Below are positions 37,137-48,577 of a DNA stretch of 64,000 bases, one piece after another (position 1 is the stretch's first letter; each line of letters begins with the position of its first letter). The notes beneath the pieces are model-generated. The model was not told where the DNA came from. It made no database searches and worked only from the letters and a program-made list of their open reading frames with translations. Origin of the DNA: Ophiosphaerella korrae (lineage: Eukaryota; Ascomycota; Dothideomycetes; Pleosporales; Phaeosphaeriaceae); the NCBI GenBank assembly GCA_028456385.1, contig JALNQF010000105.1, positions 62,001 through 126,000 on the forward strand, given 5' to 3'. The translations under genes were made by a program, and so were the position numbers.

Positions 37137-38095
37137 CTCTCGTGTGAACGAAATGGCGAAAGATGATGATCTTAGAATTGTAAGAGTGAGAAGAAGTGTG
37201 AAATGCATTGGACCTGTTCTGGTGTGTTTGTCAGGTCTTGGAGTTGGCTTCCTTTTATGGTACGCCAATGCTGATACGGCCATTAGTTCTAGTTGTTATG
37301 TTGTGTGATGTGAACTTAGTAATTCAAACGACCTCTTTATATACCTTTTTCCTCATGTATCTAAATGCTCATCAGATATTTGGCTTTCTACTTCTAGTCT
37401 GTAGCTTGAAAATTACAGCAATCTTGAGCATGCTGTTAATCAATTGTCTGCGGTGTCGGAGGCTGCGGTAGCTGCGTGCCCCTGCTACAGCATCGCCGTT
37501 AGCATGCGTTACGACCTTGGTGCATCTAGGAGATAGTTTTCCCATCCCAGAAGGTACAACTGGGATTTAAGGACGTTCAGCTTCTGCACATGTGAGCTCC
37601 GAGTTTATTCGTAGATGTAGGTAGGCTCGCGTGTTTTGGAGAAAGGGCTTAGTATGCTTACACAGCAGAGTACCGCCTGAATAGTATACTGCGCTATGCC
37701 AGATGGCTCGAGGCTGTGGCGCATACTTCTAGAAGCTTCCCACAGCCATCTGCTGGCTCCTACTGAGGTTGAATATGTGCGGTCGTTGATGGCTTCGTTG
37801 TTGCCTCGCCATCAAGCCACCAGGAATGTCAACGTACAGCCAACTAGACACTCTAGCATATAAAAAGCGACCGAATGAGGTTTTCTGACACGTTCGAAAG
37901 AAATCCTGGTGCTGGCATGTCGTAGATCTTTCGAGTATCTTGTGATGATTAACCGCTAACCGCTGCCTACAATGATTTCAGTCTTGGCTTTACATATGTA
38001 CTAATATCGAGCCAATTCGTGCATGTGCCGCTCGACTTTCAGGCTTGGTTCCATTTTTACAAGGTGTCATTGTTTGACGAGCTCGCTCAGCCTTA
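37137..38095. other. Intergenic DNA between the HET gene and the pogo element
   Basis: Balanced composition, no recognisable gene. It includes an imperfect hairpin at about 37700-37755 (AGATGGCT..AGCCATCT arms). The open frame at 37208-37471 is rich in hydrophobic residues but looks fortuitous. Confidence 0.4.
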
Positions 38096-40186
38096 ACGTG
38101 TCTGTGCGCGTGATGCGCATGTTCGCGTGATGCGCACCCCCACCAAACTTGAGTTTTTACAACAAGCGATAACTCCACCAATATGGACCCGATTCAAGCT
38201 GCGATTGAAGAAATTGAGTCGCATAGACCAGGAGAAGGTTTCTCGTATAAAAAAATTGCTGCCAAATATAATATTCAGCGATCTACGCTAAGCCGAAGAC
38301 ACTAAGGCCTAACAAGCTCAAATCAGACTAAAAAACTCAACCAGACAAAGCTCAGCCCACAGCAAGAGGATGAGCTTGTACAGTATATCAAAAAGCTTAC
38401 AGAGAGAGGCCTTCTACCTACAAGAGAGATGATAAGAAACTCAGCGTCACAGGTAGCTCACGAGACTATCAGCTAGAGCTAGGTAACTCGCTTCCTCTAT
38501 CAAAACTAGAGCTTACTTATATCTAAATAGACTACTAGTATTAACCGCAAACGCTACAAAGCTAATTCTTATACAAAGTATAAGCTATACTTTAACTTGA
38601 TATATTAGAAGATAGAGGAATATTAGATAGAGCTACAGCATACATACAATATAGATAAGAAAGGCTTTATAATTAGTATTACTAGGAGGTCTAAACGTAT
38701 CTTTAGCTAAGCAATGTAAGAGAGGAAGGAGGCTTAGGTAGCTCTCTAAGATAGCTCTTATAAGTAGATAACTACTCTAGCGTGTATCTATATAGATAGG
38801 ACATCTCTACTACCTAGACTTATATATAAAGCTACCTAAGAAGCTATAAGATTAGTATAAGTAGACGTAATTAAAGCTAGAGAGTATTAAGTCTTTGTTA
38901 GCTTATCTCTATCTAGATAGATAAATAATAACGTTAGTCTAGCCTAGCTTAAGTAGGTGTTTAACTACTATACTACTACTAAAGCTAGACGCTTATATTA
39001 GTTACTTATTGTAGATAGGTATAGCTCTTATATTACTCTAGATTTTATTAACTTTTATAATAAAAATTAGATTATACTTACTATCTTTTCTCTCTATTTA
39101 ACTTACTCCCTTTAGCTACTTAATATAGTAATATTTAGACCTCTTACGTCTACCTATATAGTTAAACTTAATAACTACCTTTAGTAGGCCTAAGGCCTTA
39201 TCTTAGTTAGTAAAGGTAACTTCTTTTTACTCTTCTAGTAAGCCTAGATAAAGACTTTTAAATCTTTAACAATACTTAAGTTATTTAAAGCTATAGGTAT
39301 CTAGCTAAGAGACGCTAATAGGATCCTTAAATAGTTTAATTACTTACTAGCTAATAAGAGCTAGAGCTCTACATTACTATTAAGCCTCTATAATAGTAAC
39401 TAGAAGTAGATAGATAGGTTTATCTAGAGTACTATAGAAGATACTACTTAGCCTTAAGTTAAGATACTAAAGACTTTACTCTACTACCTTTAAACTTAAT
39501 ATAAGCTTATATAATATAAGAATAAGAAACTATAAGTAGCTCTTAGTATTTAAGAAAAGTATAAGAAAAAGAGTAACTCTCTTAACTTCTAGTAGCGCGA
39601 AGAGTACTATAGTAGAGCTATCTTCTAGTTACTACGTAAAGTAAGAGAGACTTACTATTATAAAAAAGTAGAGAAGTAAGAGAAAAAGTAAGAGAAAGTT
39701 TAAAAGGCTAAGAAAAGAGAGCTATAATAGGCTACTTACTAATATAAAAAGAAGCTAGCTAAGGAAAAGTATATAGTATAAGAAGTAGCTAAGTTAGTAA
39801 GAGAAAAGGAGAAGGTAAAGAAAGTAGCTTAGCGCATAGCCTAGCGCGTAGCTATTAACACTAAGAACTCTATATAACCTAGCTAGAAGTAGAAGAAAAA
39901 AGCTTTAAGTTTATCTACTTAGAAGAACAAGCGTAGTAAATAGGTAGTTAATACTATAGGTAGTAAAGAGTCTCTAGTAGCTATATTAGTAGTTCTACTT
40001 AAAACTACTTACTCTAGCTATAACGTTAGCCTCCTAGTAAAATTTAGATAGTTTATATTACTTATAAGTCTCTAGTTACTACTTTACTATAAAATCTTAT
40101 AATAATAGTAATTATATATAGCTCTATAGCCTTATCTTTAAGATTATAACTTTAGTAAGAAGTACGTATTACGTATATAGATACGT
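38096..40186 (+). mobile_element. Complete pogo/Fot1-like DNA transposon, partly RIP-mutated
   Basis: The left end ACGTGTCTGTGCGCGTGATG (38096) and the inverted right end ACGTATCTATATACGTAATA (ending 40186) match with nearly all differences G:A or C:T, so they are one terminal inverted repeat mutated on one side only. TA dinucleotides flank both ends (38094-38095, 40187-40188), the target duplication of Tc1/mariner/pogo elements. Length 2091 bp. The left ~385 bp keep normal CpA/TpG; the rest is heavily RIP-mutated, with a sharp change near 38480. Confidence 0.85.
38183..40051 (+). pseudogene. Pogo/Fot1-like transposase, RIP-inactivated
   Basis: From ATG 38183 the same frame can be followed for 622 codons to TAG 40049-40051 without a net frameshift, but it is broken by many stops, the first at 38303 after 40 codons. 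The N-terminal helix-turn-helix (IAAKYNIQRSTLSRR) is clear. DDE blocks are recognisable: YNIDKKGF (first Asp, about 38654) and the LLIVDGHSSH-type block read as LLIVDRYSS (second Asp 39014). The C-terminus is Lys-rich. Inactivation is by transitions only. Confidence 0.85.
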
Positions 40187-43100
40187 TAGTATATATAGAG
40201 TATCTACTAACTAAATAAGTTACTTCCTATAACCCTATACTTATCGTGTAATTAATAGCTACTAAATTTTATAAGATATATACGTAGACTATATCTCTTT
40301 ATACTTACTATTATCTTATAAAGAGATATTTATAGAAATAATATAATGCTTATACCTAGCCTACTATATCTATACGTATAATACCTTAGTTTGCGTAATA
40401 CTTTACTCTTACTAAAGTTATAATCTTAAAGATAAAGCTATAGAGCTATATATAATAGCTATTATTATAAGATTTTATAGTAGAGTAGTAAGTAAAGGCT
40501 TATAAGTAATTTAGGCTATCTAAATTTTACTAGGAGGCTAATATTATAGCTAGAGCAAGTAGTTTTACGTAGAGCTACTAAGCTTACTATATAGCTACTT
40601 AAAACTTTTTATTAGTATAACTATCCTACTATTTAATATTTTTAAAAAAAAATTTAATATTAAGTATTACGAAGATAAATATTACTATATTATACTATAA
40701 TTTATTTATAGTATAGTATATTATTAATATAATTAATATTTTAAAATAGCTATATTTTTTTTAAGCTAATAACTATTTTAAAGTATAATAACTTTTTTAG
40801 TACTAGATTAAATATAATAGTTTCGAATTCTATTTAGAGCTCTTTAGTATAACTTTAAAAAAAATTAAAATTACTTACCTAGACTTACTATTAAAAAAGT
40901 TATTAAGTATAATAAACTAAGTATTTTAAATATAACTTTAATCTCTATATTTAAGACTTAGGAATAATATTAATTAATAAAACTTTAATATATTATAAAT
41001 ATATCTAGAACTTATATTATATAAAAGTTTTATAGTATATAGCTTTGTATTTATATATTTATACTAATTTAAAAGCTATAATTTTAATTATATAGTAGTT
41101 TATAGAATTTTATAATATAATCTTTTAATAAGTACTAATTATAGAATGTAAAATATATAGTATATTATTTATATTAAGAAAATTAATATATTATTAATAA
41201 TTAGTTAATTTTAAACTAATTAGATATATTTTTATTAATTATACTTTTTATAATATATATATATATATACTTTATTTAATTATATTTTAACCCTTTATTT
41301 TAATTATAAAACTATAGTTCTAAAGTTTAAAAAAATATTATTATTATTATTATTATAAGGCTATTTAAATAGATAGAGTATTTTTAAAAATATTTTAGTT
41401 TTACTAAATTTATTTTATAACTATTAGATTATATACTATAAAACTTATATATAATATAATTTGTATATATTTCTATAATATATTAAAATTATATAGAGTA
41501 ATAAGAGTATTAAGTTTTAAATATAGAAGTTAAAGTTAGTTTTAAAATACTTTATCTTTACTACTTAATAACTTTCTTAATAATATATACAATTAGATAA
41601 TTCTAGGATAATTTTATAGTAATTTACTATAGGTTTAAAGATAAAAAAAAATTATCTTTTTAAGTTTACGAGAAGTAAAGTTATTATACTTTAAAGAAAA
41701 TTACTAGTTATAAAAAAGAGTAGCTATTTTAAAAAGTTATTTATATTAGTAGTAAAGTAGATTATTAAAAGATTTTAGTATATATCTATTATATAAACCT
41801 TAATAGATATTATTATTAAAAAAGTTTTTAAAAATATTAAATATTAGTAAAGTTATAATAGTAAAGAGTCTTAAGTAGGTATATAGTAGCTCTACTTAAA
41901 ACTACTTACTCTAGCTATAACGTTAGCTTCTTAGTAAAATTTAGATAGCCTAAATTACTTATAAGCCTCTACTTACTACTCTACTATAAAATCTTATAAT
42001 AATAGCTATTGTATATAGATCTATAGCCTTACCTTTAAGATTATAACTTTAGTAAAGGTAGGGTATTATATAAACTAGGGTATTACGCGTATAGATACGT
42101 TAAACTAAAGTAGAGTATATATAGCCTACCTCTTAGTAAGTTAAGAAAGCTAGAAATAGAATCGCGCGCTTTATCTTAAATTAGTTATATTAAAACAACA
42201 ACCTCTATATACTCTACAAGCCTATTTTTTAAGCTAAACTAGTTAATTTATAATATACTTACTTCCTACCTATAATACTTAAACGTATTTAAATTACGAC
42301 GCTACTACCTAAGCTTATCCTAGCTAAGTCTCTACTATAGCTTAAGACACTATAATAAAGCGCTATCTTTACTATATACTACTAGAGCTAACAATAGAGC
42401 TTACCCTATAACTTAGCTAGTATCTAGACTATCTTTAGTATACCTTTATCTACTACAAGTAATATACTAGATCTACAAAGAGCCTTACGTTAACTTACTA
42501 TATTAGATACTAATATAATTAGATTATATATTAACTAAGCTCTATTTAATAAAAAGAGTAATCTATAGTAAGATCTAGTAGAGAGGGTAGGTGTAGTTAA
42601 GGAGTACAGATATAAGGTAGGTTACATTAATAATTAGTATTACCTAATTATAATTTAGGCCTAGGTTATAGAGGTAACTAGTATTAAGATATACAAGGCT
42701 GTAGTTAAAGAACTTTATACGCCTAAGTAGATTAACTAGCGTATCTAATACTATATCGTCTAGTTAGAGCTCTAGCTAGATCTAAAGGACTAGAGATGTA
42801 TCCTTTAGTGCGACGAGATCTATTAGATAACTAGCCCTAGGTATTAATAGTTAATTAAAAGGGCACCTAGCGTTAGATCTAAGTACGCAATAAAGAATAT
42901 CTAGTACAAGGTAGATTACAAACCTAATCTAAAACTACAACAATACTTCTATATCTTCTATATAATAGGCTATAACTTTGCCTTTGCTATACTATATAAC
43001 GCTAGAAATAAGAATAGAAATATAAATACACAGATATATATTAACGTTATCCTACCTTAACTTAAAAGCTACCTTCTACAATGTAGTAGAGACTTTGTTC

Positions 43101-43200
43101 TTTAGCAAGATCGTGATAGCGCTTACGTATCAAAGGCTACCTTAAACTAGATAGATATAAATAGATTCCTATACATTCTTAGTCTACCTAAGTTACTAGA
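38480..43200. other. RIP-mutated block 3
   Basis: AT-rich, CpA/TpG-poor. Both boundaries fall inside transposons: the left in the pogo element, the right in the Tc1-like transposase gene. Confidence 0.8.
40364..42100. mobile_element. 1.7 kb element with ~217 bp inverted arms derived from the pogo 3' end
   Basis: The left arm (40364-40581, inverted) and right arm (41885-42100) both match the last ~200 bp of the pogo element, but resemble each other more than either resembles it: both have GCCTAAATTACTTATAAGCC and an extra ~20 bp before the terminus that the pogo copy lacks. TA flanks both ends (40362-40363, 42101-42102). The 1.3 kb centre is extremely AT-rich and not recognised. This is a fold-back-like non-autonomous derivative rather than two separate fragments. 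An (ATT)n run lies at about 41336-41356. Confidence 0.65.
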
Positions 43201-43405
43201 TATGAGTATAATAGAGACTTGGGTGTCTCCCCTACGCCAATTGTTTCATGCAAGGAAGTGTACAAGTAAGAAACAGGGCATTAAGAGGTTCTACAAGGTC
43301 TTGTCTGAGTTGGATCAAGATAAGATCAACTGAACGATTGATCAGTATCCATCGAGGTTACGGCAGATCAAAGATGAGTATCAAGGCCGCGCATCAAAAT
43401 TTTGA
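42180..43405 (+). pseudogene. Tc1/mariner-type DD34E transposase, RIP-inactivated
   Basis: The frame ending at TGA 43403-43405 reads back through numerous stops. The CDE block (Asp 42812), QQDRDSA (Asp 43109) and SIIETW (Glu 43214) lie in one frame; 34 residues separate the last two, the Tc1 spacing. The last ~200 bp (from ~43200) are unmutated. The N-terminal DNA-binding part is too degraded to delimit. Terminal repeats were not identified. Confidence 0.75.
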
Positions 43406-43660
43406 CTTGTACAAGTAATTTAAGACCTAAATCAATGCAAAATGTGGTGATTTTGCCTGTGTTTTCAAGCTGGTGTGCATTGTGTTGGGGCGCGCGATTC
43501 TATTTCCGGCTTTCCCGACTTACCGAGAGCCCACCATCACGCTTCAGCCGCGAAATGCTCAGCGAAGTAGGTGTGCTGCGCCTCTTACCCCCGAGCCTTA
43601 TCAAACGCAATGTCCTGAATTGAATGGCAATTTAATCAACCTCTATTGCGTAGACCGAGT

Positions 43661-44500
43661 ATGCCATGGATCCGCTCAGCGTCACAGCTAGCATATCGAG
43701 AGCAGGTTGAACGGCTTTACCGCGGAGGTCTAACAAACATTAATAAGGAGCACATCGCCACTATATATAGCCCAGCGAGAGAAAGGGCAATGACCAAGAA
43801 GAACATCCTTGCAGGCTGGACTAAGACTAAACTGTTTCCGTTTAACCCGGCAAGGGTCCTTCGTGATCATCACAAGAACTCAGCTTAATCTGATTAAGTA
43901 AATCTGCCACGCCTTCTGATGACACAGGCGTCATTGGTATCTCAACTACTTCGCCCTGGGAGGTTTCGTCTCTGCAGGGTGCGGGTGCCTGAACAGTCAG
44001 TAGAGCATTAGGTTTGGCAAGATGAGCAAGGGAAAATGCGCCATGACAAACTCGTTCAAAAGCTTGTCAACGCCGTCAAGAGGTCCTTGGCTCGCCAAGC
44101 CCTTGACCAGAATTATATCGGAATCCTTAGAGACGCGAATAACGAGGCAAAAACTCGCCGAAAGACGAAGTCAGATATTCTTGGAAAAGCAAGGGTGATG
44201 ACATACGAGGACATTGCGGCAGAACGTGCTATGAGAGTCACTGCAGATCAAGCTCAAGCTCAAGCTGCAGGCAAAGGAAAGCGTGGACGACCACGGAAAG
44301 CGGCTACACAGACCGAAGAAAGTTTAGAAGATAAGAGAAAGAGTGATCGTCAGTGCAAGAATCCTGTTTCAAAGGCAAGTCATCCAGCTAACGTCATACC
44401 AGATGTGTCACAGCCATCAGCCGAAGTAGCATGGACAAACGAAGTACCGGTTGACCCAATGTTGGGACATTTGAACGCACCCGTAGCTCGAATGTGGTGA
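43661..44500 (+). pseudogene. Relic of a second pogo-type transposase, C-terminal part
   Basis: The segment 43661-43888 (TKKNILAGWTKTKLFPFNPARVLRD) is the diagnostic C-terminal part of pogo-class transposases. The segment 44036-44500 in the same frame has the usual basic tail with NNEAKTRRKTKS, an AT-hook-like GRPRK and a terminal APVARMW. Stops at 43886 and after separate the two parts. Composition is normal, so it was not hit by RIP. It differs in sequence from the element at 38096-40186. Confidence 0.7.
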
Positions 44501-45256
44501 CGGTTCAGTAGAGGTGATTGTTGCGTATGTCCAAATTCTAATCACATTATAGACGTCATTATTAGTATGAAAGTTACTGAACACTTCCTTACCTTGCTTA
44601 CTGTGGAAGTTGCTGACTGTCATATGTATGTCCCATTGAGAGATTGCTGATTCCATAACTTCGCTGATCCTCTTGATACCACTGTGATCCATTCTTGATT
44701 CCGATTTGTGTGTACAGCGAGGCAGAAGATTAATTTACCAATGTGTTGTTTGGTGCCTTAGCTTACTTAGACGACAGACTATCACGGCTAACTGGCAGTA
44801 CAGTGTTGACTGAAACCGATTTCCGGTCCCTGCACTTCAGTTATTCTGAGCGCACGGCCGCTGAGTAAGGCGCTTACTAGATAAGTCTTCGCGTTCGCAG
44901 GGGTGGCCTCTATGGCTTAGAATGTGGCAATAATGCGGGCTATGCTACATGTACCTCTACCTATTAATTATCTACGCATTGCAAAACATCCACAGCCCTG
45001 TGGCCGGAGCGGGTCGGCCACCCTCGCTGCTAGCAGTGGCAAAAGCTAACAATAGGCCGAACATAATTACTGTCAGATATCAATTGAATCATAGAGGCAT
45101 GTACTGAGAGCGAAAGCAAGAAATAAGCTGTATAATATAGACTTTAAGCTTTACGTTCCTAGCAGATGAAAGACTTCTTTAACGAGATGGTACAGTAGTG
45201 TACGTCCCTCGTAGTCACTATAACTGCATTCACCACCACTTTAACGGCCGGGACGT
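44501..45256. other. Intergenic region, nothing recognised
   Basis: Balanced composition with no recognisable coding, RNA or repeat feature on either strand. Confidence 0.4.
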
Positions 45257-45380
45257 TTACTTAAGAATTGTCATCATTTCTATGTCACTCCGCCAAGTCT
45301 CTGCAGCTGCCTTTACTACCGCTTCAGTAACTAGGACGTCTGCTCCTCGTAGGTTAAGAAGGACTGTCATCACTTCCTCG
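45257..45380 (-). pseudogene. Fragment of a NACHT-associated repeat domain
   Basis: The minus strand reads VMTVLLNLRG, then VTEAVVKAAAETW, then MMTILK and a stop. This is the pattern of the short repeats (ITEEVVKAAAGN..VMxLLLxxRG) found C-terminal to NACHT domains in large fungal NLR-like proteins. Only about one and a half repeat units remain, with no gene context. Confidence 0.5.
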
Positions 45381-45422
45381 TGAGAGCAGCCTGCGATAAG
45401 CGTCTAATGGGCAATATAGCAG

Positions 45423-45731
45423 TCAGAAGGGAATGCTCTCACTGAAGCCCAACGGATCCAGTCTGTGCGACTCTTCTATGAAGCTGTCCATCTTTTCTAA
45501 ATCAAATGTTAATGTCGCCAGTTAAATTCTGGCACCTTGTGAGATAACTTACAGCAAATGATTCAAGCGGAAAAGCTGGGCCTGTCGCATAGTTAGAAAA
45601 CATCGTTGGGAAGTGTAGGCGGTCGTATGTACAACAGCCGTATTAAAGAATAGCATGCGTCGCATGATGAGGTCTGTAATTGCGTCGGATCCCGTCGCAT
45701 CGATGAGCTATTGAAGCATGCTGGTGATGTT
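45423..45731 (-). pseudogene. Cytochrome P450 relic
   Basis: The minus strand reads LIDATGSDAITDLIMRRMLFFNTAVVHTTAYT, split here as LIDATGSDAITD and LIMRRMLFFNTAVVHTT: the I-helix region of fungal P450s (FAAIHTT type). It is preceded by a TAG where Trp is expected (45708 area) and followed by a one-base frame shift. After a 56 bp intron (45552-45497) it continues KMDSFIEESHRLDPLG, the K-helix ExxR region. The haem-binding Cys region is absent. A decayed fragment next to an NmrA-like gene, possibly the remains of a metabolic locus. Confidence 0.65.
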
Positions 45732-45883
45732 GCATTCCTTTTTGAGTGTCTGTGCCCCACCTTGTTCTACCGGGATTACAACATAACGTCGGCTATTCTT
45801 ATTATTATAGTTTAGGGTTTGTAAGTATATTGATACATCGTAGTGTATTAATTTACGATAGCATTAGCTCTATGACAGCCTCC

Positions 45884-46861
45884 TTATACGACCCTCCATA
45901 CATCAAGTACGTCTTGAACTTTCAGGCATTTGCTATCTTTGAGTATGTTATTTCTGCATTTGTCCAACGGGATGTCAAAGCCTCCCTTGAGATATGCAAG
46001 GTACAATTCTTTCACGAAAGGCTTACGGTATTCGACAGGGAGCACTTCTTGTAAACCAGGTGATACTGTGACTTCTTCAGCCATGATCTTCTCGAAGTTA
46101 TCATAGTGGACCTCGAACTTGGTGCCCCTAGCTTCCTCTGCCCGCGACAGGAATTCGGCCAGGGAAAGGCGATCAGCAGCAAAGAAACACTCTCTTGGCC
46201 ATGAAGGAAGGTCGAGCATAGCCAAAACGAATCGTGCCGCGTCTCTGCTATGGGTAAAAGCCATTGGAACGCTGCCGTCGCCAGGAATAGCAGCAAAATT
46301 TTGTGCTGGATCAATGAACATCGCTGCTCCTTTTCTGGAATCTAACAGTGAAGGAATATGGGGTTGACCCCAATAGTCGAGGTACATCCCGATGGACACA
46401 ATGCTGTATTCCAACCTCAATTGTGCAAGCATTTCTCGCGCCTTAAATTTATACACATAGCTTAGCACGTGCCGGATAGTACTAATGACAGAGTTAATGC
46501 TCATTGCAAGTAGGAGAGGGCCCACAGAGTCTTACTCTTCTTTGTAATCGGCCCCAAATTCGCTCGGCAGGAAGCGCTTCACGCTTTCAGTGCGGTCAGA
46601 GGCTTTGATAAGATTCAGTTGGGCCAAACCGCTTGCTTCGTCTGCAATTGAAAGAGACGAAATGACTGTATGTATCGAATACGTTGTTAGGACCTCTTCT
46701 AACGCCTTTGGCGAAGTATAATCTACTAATACAGCCTTTGCATCGTCATCCTCAGGCCGCCTAACTAGTACAATAAATTCGTGAAAATTGTCTGCCTCCA
46801 GTTGTCGTCGAAATGCAAGCCCAATGCCTGATGTGGCACCAGCTAGTGCGATTTTCGTCAT
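45884..46861 (-). CDS. NmrA-like / isoflavone-reductase-like NAD(P)-binding protein
   Basis: Two exons (46861-46536 and 46460-45884) with a 75 bp intron encode 300 residues. The start is the ATG at 46861; the frame extends 30 bases further upstream but without an ATG. The N-terminus MTKIALAGATSGIG is a Rossmann nucleotide-binding loop. VKRFLPSEFGADY is the hallmark block of the NmrA/PCBER/isoflavone reductase group, followed by KFKAREML, where the group's catalytic or structural Lys lies. Members are reductases or redox-sensing regulators; the substrate is unknown. The gene is intact and of usual length. A TATAAAG lies 43 bp upstream. Confidence 0.87.
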
Positions 46862-46903
46862 CTTTGGTATTTGTGCAGAAGTTTGGAACACCGCTCGTCC
46901 TCT

Positions 46904-46910
46904 CTTTATA
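46904..46910 (-). promoter_or_regulatory. Candidate TATA box of the NmrA-like gene
   Basis: TATAAAG on the minus strand, 43 bp before the start codon. Confidence 0.4.
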
Positions 46911-47615
46911 CTTGTAACTGCGAGGGCCAGATTCCTAGAAGGCCGGGACCACCGGATTGTGGGCTTCCGGTGTTAAGATCCACACGCGAGAGGGGGCATC
47001 GGCCGGAACTAAGGAACTATAGTTACCCTGTATCAAGATATAACCACGAGCGCAGGATATCAGCTAGTGTTAGGATTATACCGAAATAGCGCCAGGTATG
47101 ACTTATCACGTCCGAATTGAAGAGAATGACTAAAAGGTCTAGAATGATACACGAGACAACCCATTGTAAGAAGATCCCCCGCGTAAGGCTAATAGTAATA
47201 TGATAAGCGAGCTGCCGGAGAACCGTGCGGTAAAAACAAGCGAAGTGCAAGAACTGGAAACTGTTGCGAGATGCGAGCTCAGGAATGAGTGGGAGATGAT
47301 CATTGATTGAAGAGCTATCCGAGCTGAGCTACTTATATACACAGTGGAGCGGCTCGAGCGGCTCGTGCAGCACGTGCAGCTCGCTTACTGTTGCGAGCTT
47401 ACCTGGAGCAGAGCTCTAACTTGCGACACACCCCCCAGGTGAGCTGCGCAGTAGAGCTTTTCAGTAGGTTTCGTAGCAGTCATCTGAACTCAGTTGGAAC
47501 CACCTTTACTTGCGATTCTGTTTATTTTAAGCTCGTGCGAGCGCCAAGCGCTCGTGTGCTGCGCGCAGTATACTCAGAGTTTTCCAGCCTCGTAAACTCT
47601 TCAGTAACCATCATC
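46911..47615 (+). promoter_or_regulatory. Divergent intergenic region, NmrA-like gene / Cys-rich gene
   Basis: No gene recognised. About 240 bp before the Cys-rich gene lies a GC-rich cluster with repeated GGCTCG and a CACGTG E-box (47371-47376), preceded by TTATATACA at about 47332. These are promoter-like but unproven. Confidence 0.35.
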
Positions 47616-48577
47616 ATGGCCATTGTAAGTTGTTGTTTTTAAAGCTTTTGCAGCTCCATCCGAAGCTTCCCATCCTGTTTTCTTGTTGGCGATTGTTGTA
47701 CTAACGCGTTTTTTGTAGAGCAAAGCTAAGAAAGCTGCTCGCGCTCGCGCCTCTCGCTCCCGCACCGCCTCCAATGCCGCTGCCGCCGCTGCTGCTGCTG
47801 CCGCTGCTGCTGCCGCTGCTTCCAAGAAGAAGAAGCGCACCAAAAAGGCTCCGGTGCCGCCGCGCTCGCCCTCGCCGCCCTCTCGTGCCTCCTCTCCTGA
47901 GGTGGTTGTAGGAGCTCTCCGTGAGGAGCCCTGCCTCCGCTGCGCTCGCAGCGCGTTGGCCGGCTACTCTGACGGGAGCTGCTATGACTCCCTTAGGGAG
48001 GGGGTCCAGCGTTGTGTACGCTGTGCTACTGGCAGCCATGGCTGCGTTCCTGTGTAAGTTAATATGAGAGAGCTTCTCCAGCCCTTCAATTTGCTGCTCA
48101 TTGAGAGCTCTTGTGTTTTTCATCTGATGTCAGTTGACTGACTTGTGTTGTAGCCCCGTGATCGCCCGCCGCGCCGCCACCACCCTTGTCGCCGCCCGAG
48201 CTCGTGAGGCTCCCGAGAGGGAGCTGAAGGCTCTCCGAAAGACTCTGCGCATCCTGCTCGGCGAGGTCGTGGAGGAGACTCTAGCTCCTCGGACTCCTCT
48301 GCCCGAGCCCGCGCCCGCGCGTCTGCTGCCGCCCCCGTCTGTGCCCGCTCCCGCTCCCGCTCCCGCTCCCGCTCCCGCTCCCGCTCCCGCTGCTGCTCCT
48401 GCCGCTGCTCCCGCCTCCGCTCGAGATCTCGCTGCTGCCGCGCTCGCTAATACTACTGTTACTGTAGGAGCAGCTGTTACTCTACCACTAGGCGATGAAC
48501 GAGCCGAGAGAGTCTTTATGCGTCGTCTGCGCGCAAAGGCACTCCTTAGTGAGCTCGTCGATCTTTTGATTGAATAG
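47616..48577 (+). CDS. Ala/Pro-rich protein with a six-cysteine module, function unknown
   Basis: Three exons (47616-47624, 47719-48053, 48154-48577), introns 94 and 100 bp with CTAAC and CTGAC branch-like sites, encode 255 residues. The first exon is only three codons. Residues 4-18 are Lys/Arg-rich, 23-37 are fifteen consecutive Ala, followed by SKKKKRTKK, which could be a nuclear signal. Cysteines 75, 78, 91, 102, 105 and 112 give C-x2-C-x12-C-x10-C-x2-C-x6-C, a likely small metal-binding fold. After intron 2 comes a helical stretch, then a Pro-Ala repeat encoded by a 6 bp repeat, and a C-terminal helix ending DLLIE. I do not recognise the family with certainty; similar CxxC modules occur in poorly described fungal proteins. 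GC-rich third positions contrast with the RIP block that begins just downstream. Confidence 0.72.
48343..48392 (+). repeat. Hexanucleotide repeat (CCCGCT)n in the Cys-rich gene
   Basis: About eight tandem units encode the Pro-Ala run. In-frame length variation between strains would change the linker length. Confidence 0.8.

Noticed and set aside
37208..37471. Small hydrophobic open frame after the HET gene
   Set aside because: No domain, no codon bias, no promoter evidence; likely 3' flank.
39987..40580. Inverted repeats read first as a 594 bp MITE
   Set aside because: The left arm is the 3' end of the pogo element itself, ending at a TA-flanked terminus (40186); the right arm belongs to the next element starting at 40364.
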